In this document: positions 1 to 8,073 of the stretch, piece by piece
Numbering within the stretch: the stretch's first letter is position 1
Layout: each line of letters begins with the position of its first letter
Source of the DNA: Blautia luti
GTDB taxonomy: Bacteria; Bacillota; Clostridia; Lachnospirales; Lachnospiraceae
DNA: 64,000 nucleotides
NCBI RefSeq assembly: GCF_013304735.1
Contig: NZ_JAAITI010000005.1
Span: 85,731 to 149,730, forward strand
Direction: 5' to 3'
The notes under the pieces: model-generated
Seen by the model: the letters and a program-made list of their open reading frames with translations, nothing else
What the model was told of the DNA's origin: nothing
Databases searched by the model: none
Position numbers and translations under genes: made by a program

Positions 1-7
1 ATAAACT

Positions 8-1162
8 ATGGAAGCATATTTTGACAATTCCGCGACAACGAGATGCTTCGATGAAGTAAAGGATATTGTCTGCAAAACCATGACAGGAGATTTCGGAAAT
101 CCTTCTGCCATGCATAAAAAGGGAATGGAAGCGGAGAATTACGTCCGCAAAAGCGCCCAAACCCTTGCAAAATTATTGAAAGTTAACGAAAAAGAGATTC
201 TTTTTACCTCCGGTGGAACAGAATCAGATAATCTTGCCATTATCGGCGGCGTGGAAGCCAACAAGCGTATGGGAAACCATATCATTACAACGGCAGTGGA
301 GCATGCGGCAGTGGCTCAGCCTTTTGCCTATCTGAAAGACCAGGGTTATGAGGTGACCATCCTTCCTGTGGATCATCAGGGAGTTGTGAAACTGGAAGCG
401 CTGGAAGCAGCTCTGCGCCCGGATACGATCCTGGTGTCTGTGATGTACGTGAATAACGAAGTGGGAGCTGTGATGCCGGTAGAAGAGATCGGAAAGCTCG
501 TCCACGAAAAAAGCCCGAAAGCGCTTTTCCATGTAGATGCCATCCAGGCTTTCGGAAAGTACCGTATCTATCCGAAAAAGCTGGGAATCGATCTTTTATC
601 TGTAAGCAGTCACAAGATCCACGGACCAAAAGGCGTGGGCTTCCTCTACATCAACGAAAAAGTAAGAGTACAGCCACAGATCCTTGGAGGCGGACAGCAG
701 AACGGCATGCGTTCCGGAACAGACAATGTACCGGGAATTGCAGGCCTTGGCGTTGCCGCAGAGATGGTATATACAGATTTTGATAAAAAAATACAGCACC
801 TTTATGACCTGAAAGAACGGATGGCAGAGGGACTTTCAAAGCTTGGAGACATCACCATCAACGGAATGCCTTTAAGAGAAGGGGCACCGCACATCATGAG
901 TGTGACTTTCCACGGGGTCCGAAGCGAAGTCCTGCTCCATACACTGGAAGAATTCGGAGTATATATTTCCGCAGGAAGTGCATGCTCCAGTCATAAGAGA
1001 AAACCAAGTGCAACACTGACAGCTATGGGACTTTCAAGAGCAGATGTGGAGAGTACCGTCCGCATCAGTTTCTGTGAGGAGAATACTTTCGAAGAAGTAG
1101 ATTACTGCTTGGAAGCCCTGGGAAAAACCATCCCGATGTTACGCAGGTATGCACGTCGATAG
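8..1162 (+). CDS. Cysteine desulfurase (NifS/IscS family)
   Basis: A 384-residue pyridoxal-phosphate enzyme that takes sulfur from cysteine to form a protein persulfide. The PLP lysine is Lys203 in SSHKIHGPKG, and the sulfur-accepting cysteine is Cys326 in SAGSACSSHK. The length fits the family. The next gene, 24 bp downstream, is thiI, and this ThiI has no rhodanese domain, so the enzyme most likely supplies its sulfur, as NifZ does for ThiI in Bacillus subtilis (inferred from neighbourhood). Only 7 bases precede the ATG, so its ribosome site and promoter lie outside the window. No Fe-S scaffold gene is adjacent, which favours a dedicated tRNA-thiolation role over general Fe-S assembly. Confidence 0.93.
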   Translation: MEAYFDNSATTRCFDEVKDIVCKTMTGDFGNPSAMHKKGMEAENYVRKSAQTLAKLLKVNEKEILFTSGGTESDNLAIIGGVEANKRMGNHIITTAVEHAAVAQPFAYLKDQGYEVTILPVDHQGVVKLEALEAALRPDTILVSVMYVNNEVGAVMPVEEIGKLVHEKSPKALFHVDAIQAFGKYRIYPKKLGIDLLSVSSHKIHGPKGVGFLYINEKVRVQPQILGGGQQNGMRSGTDNVPGIAGLGVAAEMVYTDFDKKIQHLYDLKERMAEGLSKLGDITINGMPLREGAPHIMSVTFHGVRSEVLLHTLEEFGVYISAGSACSSHKRKPSATLTAMGLSRADVESTVRISFCEENTFEEVDYCLEALGKTIPMLRRYARR

Positions 1163-1186
1163 AGAACACACAAGAAAGGAATTTTT

Positions 1187-2368
1187 ATGTTAGTACATGC
1201 ATTTTTGATCAAATATGCGGAAATCGCCCTGAAGGGAAAAAACCGCTACCGTTTTGAAGATGCTCTCGTACATCAGATGGAGATTGCGCTCTCCAAGATC
1301 GAGGGAGATTTTGAAGTAAAAAAAGAGCAGGGAAGAGTCTATGTATTCTGCCCGGAGAATTATGATTACGATGAGGCTGTAGACGCACTGCAGCACGTAT
1401 TCGGTATCGTAGGTATCTGCCCGGTTATGATCTACGAAGAGCAGGGCTTTGAGAAACTTGCCGAAGACGTAGTAAGCTATATGAAACAGTGGCATCCGGA
1501 CTTTAACGGAACCTTTAAGGTTTGGACACGCCGTGCAAAGAAATCCTATCCGATTAGCTCCATGGAAGTTAGCGCAGAGCTTGGCGGACGTATCCTGGAT
1601 GCGTTCCCGGAGGCAAGTGTAGACGTTCATCATCCGGAATTGGATCTTTCTGTGGAGATCCGTGACAAGATCTATGTATATTCCCAGACCATTCCGGGCG
1701 CAGGCGGAATGCCTATCGGAACAAACGGAAAAGCCATGCTGCTTCTTTCTGGCGGAATCGACAGCCCGGTTGCCGGTTACATGATCGCAAAACGTGGCGT
1801 TAAGATCGATGCGGTATATTTCCATGCACCGCCTTACACCAGCGAGCGTGCAAAACAGAAGGTCGTGGATCTTGCCCGCCTGGTAGCCAAATACAGCGGA
1901 CCGATCCGTCTCCATGTAGTTAATTTTACAGATATCCAGCTTTATATTTACGACCAGTGCCCACATGATGAGCTTACCATCATTATGAGAAGATACATGA
2001 TGCGTATTGCCGAGCATTTTGCAAAAAAAGACCGCTGTCTCGGATTGATCACAGGTGAGAGTATCGGTCAGGTTGCAAGCCAGACATTACAGAGTCTTGC
2101 TTCCACAAACGAGGTCTGCACACTTCCGGTATATCGTCCGGTGATCGGTTTTGATAAAGAGGAGATTGTTCGGATTTCCAGAAAGATCGATACTTTTGAG
2201 ACATCCATTCAGCCGTTTGAGGACTGCTGTACCATCTTTGTTGCAAAACATCCGGTAACCAAGCCGAATCTTAAGGTGATCCGCCGTTCCGAGCAGAAAC
2301 TTTCTGAGAAGATCGATGAGCTGATGGAGACTGCTCTGAATACCACAGAGATCATTGAAATTCAGTGA
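1187..2368 (+). CDS. thiI: tRNA uracil 4-sulfurtransferase ThiI
   Basis: A 393-residue enzyme that adenylates U8 of tRNA and inserts sulfur to make 4-thiouridine; it can also feed thiamine thiazole synthesis. The N-terminal ferredoxin-like and THUMP part covers roughly residues 1-165. The PP-loop ATP site SGGIDSP is at about residues 188-194. The protein stops at about 393 residues, so it lacks the C-terminal rhodanese domain of the longer E. coli form and must receive sulfur from a separate desulfurase, here the gene just upstream. The ATG follows AAGAAAGGAA. Two hairpins lie directly after the stop codon. Confidence 0.95.
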   Translation: MLVHAFLIKYAEIALKGKNRYRFEDALVHQMEIALSKIEGDFEVKKEQGRVYVFCPENYDYDEAVDALQHVFGIVGICPVMIYEEQGFEKLAEDVVSYMKQWHPDFNGTFKVWTRRAKKSYPISSMEVSAELGGRILDAFPEASVDVHHPELDLSVEIRDKIYVYSQTIPGAGGMPIGTNGKAMLLLSGGIDSPVAGYMIAKRGVKIDAVYFHAPPYTSERAKQKVVDLARLVAKYSGPIRLHVVNFTDIQLYIYDQCPHDELTIIMRRYMMRIAEHFAKKDRCLGLITGESIGQVASQTLQSLASTNEVCTLPVYRPVIGFDKEEIVRISRKIDTFETSIQPFEDCCTIFVAKHPVTKPNLKVIRRSEQKLSEKIDELMETALNTTEIIEIQ

Positions 2369-2420
2369 TTGTTTTTCCGTAAGAAAAAACAATCAGGGAA
2401 CCCCGCTTTGGAGGTTCCCT
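2367..2420 (+). terminator. Tandem hairpins after thiI
   Basis: Two adjacent stem-loops begin at the thiI stop codon: arms 2367-2377/2383-2394, and AGGGAACC at 2395-2402 with GGTTCCCT at 2413-2420. On the minus strand the second stem is followed by a T-rich stretch; on the plus strand there is no good T-run. They probably end or stabilise thiI mRNA, but termination efficiency is uncertain. Confidence 0.45.
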
Positions 2421-2483
2421 GGGATTATCAAACGGTATCAGAAAAAGGGAGATCATTGAGATCAGAAAAATTCTGAAAACATG

Positions 2484-2517
2484 AAAAAAGAGGAACTGTA
2501 TCCAATACAGTTCCTCT
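2484..2517 (-). terminator. Intrinsic terminator of the HPr-like gene
   Basis: A 13-bp perfect stem (2489-2501 with 2505-2517, 3-base loop) lies 18 bp downstream of the minus-strand HPr-like gene. It is followed on the minus strand by six T residues (A-run at 2484-2489 on the plus strand). This is a textbook intrinsic terminator. Confidence 0.85.
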
Positions 2518-2534
2518 CAAATATACATCATAGA

Positions 2535-2771
2535 TTAGTCGATTGTATATTTGGAAATAATCTGCATTACGTTATCCAGAGCAGCGCCGTCTGCGTGGAT
2601 GTTGAGGTCGATCGGCTTGGAAAGATCCAGGCTGAAGATACCCATGATGGATTTTGCATCGATCACATATCTTCCGGATACTAAATCAAAATCGCAGTCG
2701 AATTTGCTGATCTCGTTTACGAATGCCTTCACCTTATCGATGGAGTTCAGTGAGATTTTAGCTGTTTTCAT
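2535..2771 (-). CDS. HPr-family protein lacking the phospho-histidine
   Basis: A 78-residue protein with the HPr fold signature. The regulatory-serine region KSIMGIFSLDLS (Ser41, equivalent to HPr Ser46) is well kept. The catalytic loop is not: aligning back from KFDCDFDL puts Ser10 at the position of His15 and Asp12 at the position of Arg17. It therefore cannot pass phosphate from Enzyme I to PTS sugars by the usual route. Bacillus Crh is a known precedent, an HPr paralogue without His15 that acts only through Ser46 phosphorylation with CcpA. A regulatory role like Crh is an inference. The ATG follows GGGAGG at a good distance, and the gene is monocistronic with its own promoter and terminator. 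Confidence 0.8.
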   Translation of the reverse strand: MKTAKISLNSIDKVKAFVNEISKFDCDFDLVSGRYVIDAKSIMGIFSLDLSKPIDLNIHADGAALDNVMQIISKYTID

Positions 2772-2813
2772 TATAATAACCTCCCTTGATAGATTTTTGT
2801 ATTTACAGCTTTC

Positions 2814-2842
2814 ATCTTACCTGTCGGCCCCAGAAAAGTCAA
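2814..2842 (-). promoter_or_regulatory. Sigma-A promoter of the HPr-like gene
   Basis: On the minus strand TTGACT (2837-2842) and TAAGAT (2814-2819) are separated by 17 bp, 43 bp upstream of the ATG. The spacing is ideal and both boxes are close to consensus. Confidence 0.65.
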
Positions 2843-2902
2843 GGTAAAAAGAGATAAAAATTGTTTTAATAATTAGTTAAAGTGTAAAAAAAGTGAGGAA
2901 AA

Positions 2903-4231
2903 ATGGGAAATAGAGTTGCATTACACAACCTGGGCTGCAAAGTAAATGCCTATGAAATTGAGGCCATGCAGCAGCTTCTGGAGGAGGCAGGATATGAGAT
3001 TGTGCCTTTTGAGCCGGGAGCGGATATTTATGTAATCAATACCTGTACGGTAACGAATATTGCAGACAGAAAATCAAGACAGATGCTTCATAAAGCAAAA
3101 AAAATGAATTCGGAAGCAATCGTGGTAGCAACGGGATGTTATGTACAGACCGGTGGTGATAAGCTGGAAAAAGACGAAGCCATTGACCTTGTACTTGGAA
3201 ATAACCAGAAGATCAATATTGTGGAAGCACTGGCAGAATATGCGGAAAATAAACCGGGACATGGCTCCCATGTGATTAAGATCAACCAGACAAAAGAGTA
3301 TGAGGATCTTTCCATTGATCATACAGCAGAACATGTAAGGGCATACATCAAGGTTCAGGACGGATGTAATCAGTTCTGTACGTACTGTATTATTCCTTAT
3401 GCGAGAGGCCGTGTCAGAAGCCGTAACATTGAAAGTGTGCTGAAGGAAGTCCATTCCCTTGCAGAAAAAGGGTATAAGGAAGTAGTTCTTACAGGAATTC
3501 ATTTAAGTTCCTACGGCGTAGATTTTCCGGAGGAGAAAAAAGAGACACTGCTTTCCCTGATCCGCGCTGTACATGAGATCGAAGGAATTCAGCGTATCCG
3601 CCTGGGATCTCTGGAACCGGGAATTGTTACGAGAGAATTTGCCGAAGGGATTGCGGCACTGCCAAAAGTATGCCCGCATTTCCATCTTTCCCTGCAGAGT
3701 GGCTGTGATGAGACTCTGGAGAGGATGAACCGCAGATACAGAAGCGGAGAATACAGAGAACGGTGTGAACTTTTAAGAGAAGTATATGAAAATCCAGCAC
3801 TGACTACGGATGTGATCGTAGGTTTTCCACAGGAATCCGAAGAAGAATTCCAGAAGTCCTATGATTTTGTGGATGGTATTCATTTTTATGAGACCCATAT
3901 CTTTAAATATTCCAGGAGACAGGGCACAAAGGCAGCAGCCATGGACGGCCAGCTGACAGAGGCTGAAAAAGCCCGGCGCAGCGAAAAAATGATCGAGATG
4001 CATCACCGTCATGCAAAGGATTACGAAAGGTCCATGCTGGGAAAAGAACTGGAAGTTCTTATTGAAGAGGAATATACAAAAGATGGCCAGATCTGGTATC
4101 TGGGACACAGCCGTGAATATATAAAAACAGCGGTACCGAAATCCGAAAATTATGGCGTAAATGATATCGTAAGAGTAAAGGCAGAGAGTTTCCTTGAAGA
4201 GCATATCATGACCGGTGAAGTTGTAAAATAA
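2903..4231 (+). CDS. mtaB: tRNA t6A methylthiotransferase MtaB
   Basis: A 442-residue radical-SAM methylthiotransferase that turns t6A37 into ms2t6A in ANN-decoding tRNAs. The N-terminal MTTase domain carries the first Fe-S cluster (GCKVNAYE, NTCTVTN, ATGCYVQ). The radical-SAM cluster motif is Cys155-x3-Cys159-x2-Cys162 (GCNQFCTYC). A C-terminal TRAM-like segment follows. The IIPYARGRVRSR stretch and overall length match the YqeV/MtaB branch rather than MiaB or RimO. The start ATG follows GTGAGGAAAA. It is the third RNA-modification gene in the first 4 kb but is separated from thiI by the oppositely oriented HPr-like gene. Confidence 0.92.
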   Translation: MGNRVALHNLGCKVNAYEIEAMQQLLEEAGYEIVPFEPGADIYVINTCTVTNIADRKSRQMLHKAKKMNSEAIVVATGCYVQTGGDKLEKDEAIDLVLGNNQKINIVEALAEYAENKPGHGSHVIKINQTKEYEDLSIDHTAEHVRAYIKVQDGCNQFCTYCIIPYARGRVRSRNIESVLKEVHSLAEKGYKEVVLTGIHLSSYGVDFPEEKKETLLSLIRAVHEIEGIQRIRLGSLEPGIVTREFAEGIAALPKVCPHFHLSLQSGCDETLERMNRRYRSGEYRERCELLREVYENPALTTDVIVGFPQESEEEFQKSYDFVDGIHFYETHIFKYSRRQGTKAAAMDGQLTEAEKARRSEKMIEMHHRHAKDYERSMLGKELEVLIEEEYTKDGQIWYLGHSREYIKTAVPKSENYGVNDIVRVKAESFLEEHIMTGEVVK

Positions 4232-4285
4232 AGCACGGAATCGTATGTTGACAGTTTGCATTCGCAATCCGCGTTAAATTTAAGA

Positions 4286-4314
4286 TTGTAATTTATGTAA
4301 ATTTATATTAAAAT
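4286..4314 (+). promoter_or_regulatory. Promoter of the ireB-ruvX operon
   Basis: TTGTAA (4286-4291) and TAAAAT (4309-4314) are separated by 17 bp in an AT-rich gap, 33 bp before the ireB ATG. A TTGACA at 4248-4253 lies farther upstream but has no -10 at a normal distance. Confidence 0.5.
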
Positions 4315-4347
4315 AAAAAAGAATATATTTTAAGGACGTGAGAGACA

Positions 4348-4620
4348 ATGGCAGAAAATAATCTGGGAAATACACAGTATTTCAGAACAAAACCGGATCA
4401 GGAGCTTCAGGTAAAGGAAGTCCTGGATCTGGTGTACAATGCAATGGATGAGAAGGGATACAATCCGGTGAATCAGATCGTAGGATATATTATGTCCGGA
4501 GACCCGACTTATATCACAAGCCACAAGGGTGCGAGAAGCATGATCATGAAAGTGGAGCGTGATGAGCTGGTAGAGGAACTTCTTACCGAGTATATCAAGA
4601 ACAAGTCCTGGGAACGGTAA
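4348..4620 (+). CDS. ireB: IreB family regulatory phosphoprotein (UPF0297)
   Basis: A 90-residue protein of the IreB/YrzL family. In Enterococcus faecalis, IreB is a substrate of the Ser/Thr kinase IreK and restrains cephalosporin resistance. Family marks are [24 protein letters not shown] and the C-terminal [17 protein letters not shown] segment, here [20 protein letters not shown]. It heads a cluster in the B. subtilis order yrzL-yrrK-yrzB and ends 1 base before ruvX. No Ser/Thr kinase gene lies in the window, so a link to cell-wall stress signalling here is only by family. Confidence 0.88.
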   Translation: MAENNLGNTQYFRTKPDQELQVKEVLDLVYNAMDEKGYNPVNQIVGYIMSGDPTYITSHKGARSMIMKVERDELVEELLTEYIKNKSWER

Positions 4621-4621
4621 T

Positions 4622-5074
4622 ATGAGAGTACTGGGACTGGATTATGGCTCGAAGACTGTGGGAGTTGCAGTAAGCGACCCTCTTGGTCTGACAGCCCAGG
4701 GCGTGGAAACGGTATGGCGCAAGCAGGAGAACAAGCTTCGCCGTACACTGGCACGTATTGAAGAAATTATTTCGGAGTATCAGGTTACGGAGATCGTTCT
4801 GGGATACCCGAAAAACATGAACAATACCGTAGGGGAGCGGGCCGAGAAATCTCTGGAATTTAAGGAAATGCTGGAGAAACGTACAGGCCTGCCTGTTATT
4901 ATGTGGGATGAAAGACTGACTACCATGGCAGCGGACCGCACACTGGAAGAGACCGGCGTGCATAAGGAAGACCGTAAACAGTATCTGGATCAGGTAGCTG
5001 CAGTCTTTATTTTGCAGGGATATTTGGACTCTGTTGCACATAAGAAGGCGCAACAGGAAAGTGAGAAAGAATAA
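4622..5074 (+). CDS. ruvX: RuvX/YqgF RNase H-fold protein
   Basis: A 150-residue RNase H-like protein annotated as a putative Holliday-junction resolvase; family members have also been tied to 16S rRNA 5'-end processing. The acidic active-site pattern is visible: [16 protein letters not shown] near the N-terminus, [15 protein letters not shown], and the late acidic residue in [10 protein letters not shown]. The ATG is 1 base after the ireB stop, so the genes are probably translationally coupled. Embedding among RNA genes (rnj, ylbF, trmR, trhP) leans towards an RNA role, but the sequence does not decide. Confidence 0.9.
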   Translation: MRVLGLDYGSKTVGVAVSDPLGLTAQGVETVWRKQENKLRRTLARIEEIISEYQVTEIVLGYPKNMNNTVGERAEKSLEFKEMLEKRTGLPVIMWDERLTTMAADRTLEETGVHKEDRKQYLDQVAAVFILQGYLDSVAHKKAQQESEKE

Positions 5075-5122
5075 ACCGGAAATACGGATATTTTCATAAG
5101 AACGGATAAGGAAGAATTAAAT

Positions 5123-5392
5123 ATGGAAAAAATAATATTTCAGTCAGACGACGGCACAACTGCTGAGTTTTACGTAGAGGAGCAGACCAACATTGCGGGT
5201 GTGACTTATCTTTTGGTGTCCGATTCACAGGATGAGGAAGCAGACGCATATATTTTGAAGGATATTTCTGCTCCGGGAAGCACGGAAGCTTGTTATGAGA
5301 TGGTCGAGGATGAGGACGAGCTTCAGGCTGTTTACGCAGTTTTTCAGCAGATGCTGGATGACGTGAATTTTGAATGGAGGAGCGATTTTTGA
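5123..5392 (+). CDS. DUF1292 protein (YrzB family)
   Basis: An 89-residue acidic protein of the DUF1292/UPF0473 family, the usual third member of the yrzL-yrrK-yrzB gene set. The core VEEQTNIAGVTYLLVSDSQ-EADAYILKD, split by DEE, is typical. It is rich in Asp/Glu, especially near the C-terminus, and has no signal peptide or membrane segment. Its function is unknown. Its stop codon TGA overlaps the TTG start of the RNase J gene, so the two are probably coupled. Confidence 0.85.
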   Translation: MEKIIFQSDDGTTAEFYVEEQTNIAGVTYLLVSDSQDEEADAYILKDISAPGSTEACYEMVEDEDELQAVYAVFQQMLDDVNFEWRSDF

Positions 5393-7311
5393 AAAGCGAA
5401 AATAACGGTGACAACAGAAATGCGGAGAACAGAACAGTAAGTTCCGCAGGCGGCGCCAGAAAACAGGCACCAAGACAGAAGAACGCTGGATCAAGGACAA
5501 GACAGTATCGTGGCGGAAATAAGAACCGCCAGGATAAGCCGTTCCGCCCGACAGCGAAGAAAGCAGCCACAGGCGGTGCTGTAAAGAACAGCAGCAGAAA
5601 CACACAGAGACCGGTTAAGAACAGCGGCAGACCATCCGGACGGAAAAACAGCCGCAGATCATCCTCGAAACTTAAAATCATACCACTTGGCGGTCTGGAA
5701 CAGATCGGAATGAATATCACCGCTTTTGAGTATGAAGACAGCATTGTAGTTGTGGATTGCGGACTTTCTTTCCCTGAGGATGATATGCTGGGAATTGATC
5801 TTGTTATCCCGGATGTGACTTATCTTAAGGAAAACATTTCCAAAGTGAAGGGCTTTGTGATTACTCACGGACATGAGGACCATATTGGAGCTCTGCCTTA
5901 TGTACTGAAGGAGATCAATGTTCCAATCTATGCTACCAAGCTGACGCTGGGACTGATCCGCAACAAACTGAAAGAACACAATCTTGTGCGTTCCACCAAG
6001 CTGAAAGAAGTAAAGCACGGACAGGTGATTAATCTTGGAGATTTTGCTGTGGAATTTATTAAGACCAACCACAGTATTCAGGATGCCTCAGCACTGGCCA
6101 TTTACTCTCCGGTGGGAATTGTGGTACACACAGGAGACTTTAAAGTCGATTATACACCGGTATTCGGAGATGCCATCGATCTGCAGCGTTTTGCGGAGAT
6201 TGGTAAGAAGGGCGTTCTTGCACTGATGTGTGAGAGTACCAATGCGGAGAGACCGGGATTTACCATGTCCGAGCGCACAGTGGGACATGTATTTGATAAT
6301 CTTTTTAATGAGTACCGTACATCCAGAATCATCATTGCGACCTTTGCGTCCAATGTGGATCGTGTGCAGCAGATTATTAACACTGCATACCGTTTCGGAA
6401 GAAAAGTTGCAGTAGAAGGCCGCAGTATGGTCAATGTTATTTCGGTAGCATCCGAACTTGGATATCTGCAGATCCCTGAGAATACTCTGATCGAGATTGA
6501 TCAGGTGAAGAATTATCCGGATGACAAGGTAGTTCTGATTACAACTGGAAGCCAGGGTGAGTCCATGGCGGCACTTTCCCGTATGGCAGCCAACATCCAT
6601 AAGAAGATTACCATTAAGCCAAACGATACCATCATCTTCAGCTCCAATCCGATTCCCGGAAATGAAAAAGCAGTTTCCAAGGTTATCAATGAGCTGTCCA
6701 TGAAGGGGGCCAAAGTTATTTTCCAGGATGTCCATGTTTCCGGACATGCCTGCCAGGAAGAGATCAAGCTGATCTACTCCCTTGTAAAACCGAAATATGC
6801 GATCCCGATCCATGGTGAGTACCGTCATCTGACTGCACAGAAACATATTGTGGAAGATCTTGGAATTCCGAAAGAGAATATCTTTATCCTTTCTTCCGGA
6901 AATGTACTGGAACTGGACGGACAGGATGCCAAGGTAACAGGAAGTGTTCACACAGGAGCGATCTTCGTAGACGGACTTGGTGTGGGCGATGTTGGAAATA
7001 TTGTACTCCGTGACCGTCAGCATCTGTCAGAGGACGGAATTATGATTGTTGTTATGACACTGGAGCGCCACAGCAATGTGGTTCTTGCAGGACCGGACAT
7101 TGTTTCCAGAGGTTTTGTATATGTAAGAGAATCCGAGGATCTTATGGAACATGCCAGACAGGTTGTGGAAACCGCACTGGATTCCTGCCTGGAAAACAAT
7201 ATCACAGACTGGGGCAAAATTAAGACAGAAGTCAAAGATGCACTTGGTGAATATCTGTGGAAACGCACCAAGAGAAGTCCGATGATTCTGCCGATCATTA
7301 TGGAGGCATAA
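5389..7311 (+). CDS. rnj: Ribonuclease J
   Basis: A 640-residue metallo-beta-lactamase/beta-CASP ribonuclease with 5'-3' exo- and endonuclease activity in mRNA decay and rRNA maturation. The zinc motif HGHEDH is at residues 160-165. The catalytic core begins at about residue 94 (KLKIIPLGG) after a basic, Arg/Lys/Asn/Gly-rich tail that is probably disordered and RNA-binding. I chose TTG 5389 over the in-frame ATG 5374, because GGAGG (5376-5380) lies inside the longer reading and sits 8 bases before the TTG, which overlaps the stop of the previous gene as TTGA. The gene is inserted in a cluster that does not contain rnj in Bacillus. Confidence 0.93.
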   Translation: MKSENNGDNRNAENRTVSSAGGARKQAPRQKNAGSRTRQYRGGNKNRQDKPFRPTAKKAATGGAVKNSSRNTQRPVKNSGRPSGRKNSRRSSSKLKIIPLGGLEQIGMNITAFEYEDSIVVVDCGLSFPEDDMLGIDLVIPDVTYLKENISKVKGFVITHGHEDHIGALPYVLKEINVPIYATKLTLGLIRNKLKEHNLVRSTKLKEVKHGQVINLGDFAVEFIKTNHSIQDASALAIYSPVGIVVHTGDFKVDYTPVFGDAIDLQRFAEIGKKGVLALMCESTNAERPGFTMSERTVGHVFDNLFNEYRTSRIIIATFASNVDRVQQIINTAYRFGRKVAVEGRSMVNVISVASELGYLQIPENTLIEIDQVKNYPDDKVVLITTGSQGESMAALSRMAANIHKKITIKPNDTIIFSSNPIPGNEKAVSKVINELSMKGAKVIFQDVHVSGHACQEEIKLIYSLVKPKYAIPIHGEYRHLTAQKHIVEDLGIPKENIFILSSGNVLELDGQDAKVTGSVHTGAIFVDGLGVGDVGNIVLRDRQHLSEDGIMIVVMTLERHSNVVLAGPDIVSRGFVYVRESEDLMEHARQVVETALDSCLENNITDWGKIKTEVKDALGEYLWKRTKRSPMILPIIMEA

Positions 7312-7315
7312 GAGG

Positions 7316-7654
7316 ATGGACGAAATCAGCATGGACATTGAGAAACTTCTCGATGCTGTGCACAGAAGTGATGAATACCAGGAATATCAGAAACAGGCAG
7401 CCCAGCTTGAGAAAGATCCTGAGCTGAAGGCGAGGGTGATGAAATTCCGGGGAGATAATTTCAGACTTCAGAGTCAGGCAGACAAGGATGAGCTGTTCCA
7501 GATAGCGGAACAGCTCATCCGTGAATCTGCAAGTCTGAGACAGAACCTGAAAGTAAATGCCTATCTTGATGCCGAGCTTGCGCTGTGCAGACTGATGCAG
7601 CGAATCTGCAGAACACTGGTAGCCGGGATAGACATACAGATTCCTGACTTATAG
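7316..7654 (+). CDS. YlbF family protein
   Basis: A 112-residue helical protein of the YlbF/YmcA family, seen in the pattern DAVHRSDEYQEYQ-AQLEKDPELKARV and the C-terminal helix LCRLMQRICRTLVAGID. In Bacillus, YlbF, YmcA and YaaT form a complex that directs RNase Y and affects sporulation and competence. It starts 4 bases after RNase J, with GGAGG (7302-7306) inside the end of rnj. Pairing an RNase Y specificity-factor homologue with RNase J suggests a shared role in mRNA decay (inference). No Fe-S-type cysteine cluster is obvious. Confidence 0.8.
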   Translation: MDEISMDIEKLLDAVHRSDEYQEYQKQAAQLEKDPELKARVMKFRGDNFRLQSQADKDELFQIAEQLIRESASLRQNLKVNAYLDAELALCRLMQRICRTLVAGIDIQIPDL

Positions 7655-7668
7655 GAGGAAGAAAGACT

Positions 7669-8073
7669 ATGGCAGACACAAGAGAGAAGGCAGGCAGGGC
7701 CGGCGTTTTTCTGGCTGGAGGGGTGTTTAAAATCGCCTTATATATCTGCGTAATCGTATTTCTGATCTGGGTTGGAAAATCCGCATATCAGTTCGGATAT
7801 AATGTGTTTAACCAGCAGGCTATGAGCCCGGGAGAGGGACAGCAGGTCACGGTGGTCATAAAGGAAGGTGCGTCCGCATATAAAGTGGGTAAGACACTGG
7901 AGCAGAAGGGCCTTATCAAAGATGCGCTTGCATTTACTGTGCAGGAAAGAATGTCCGCGTATCACGGACAGATTAAAGCCGGTACATACCTTCTCAGTAC
8001 AGCATATACGCCAACGAGAATTCTGGCGGTGCTGTCAGGAGAGGAGAGCGAGGAAGGATCGAACAGCCAGTGA
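7669..8073 (+). CDS. MltG-like membrane protein without catalytic domain
   Basis: A 134-residue membrane protein with one transmembrane helix at about residues 21-40 and an extracytoplasmic LysM-like fold (VVIKEGASAYKVGKTLEQKG... IKAGTYLL). This matches the N-terminal subdomain of the MltG/YceG endolytic transglycosylase. It stops before the catalytic YceG domain, which carries the essential glutamate in full-length MltG (about 330-360 residues). The position matches Bacillus yrrL (mltG), between yrzB and yrrM. It may bind glycan or act as a regulator rather than cleave it. The stop overlaps the GTG start of trmR as GTGA. Confidence 0.75.
   Translation: MADTREKAGRAGVFLAGGVFKIALYICVIVFLIWVGKSAYQFGYNVFNQQAMSPGEGQQVTVVIKEGASAYKVGKTLEQKGLIKDALAFTVQERMSAYHGQIKAGTYLLSTAYTPTRILAVLSGEESEEGSNSQ

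Noticed and set aside
2481..2684. A 67-codon plus-strand frame over the HPr-like gene end
   Set aside because: It starts inside the terminator hairpin and runs antisense to a recognisable gene.
4248..4279. TTGACA at 4248 as the ireB promoter
   Set aside because: The nearest -10-like sequence (TTAAAT) is 20 bp away; the pair at 4286/4309 has ideal spacing.
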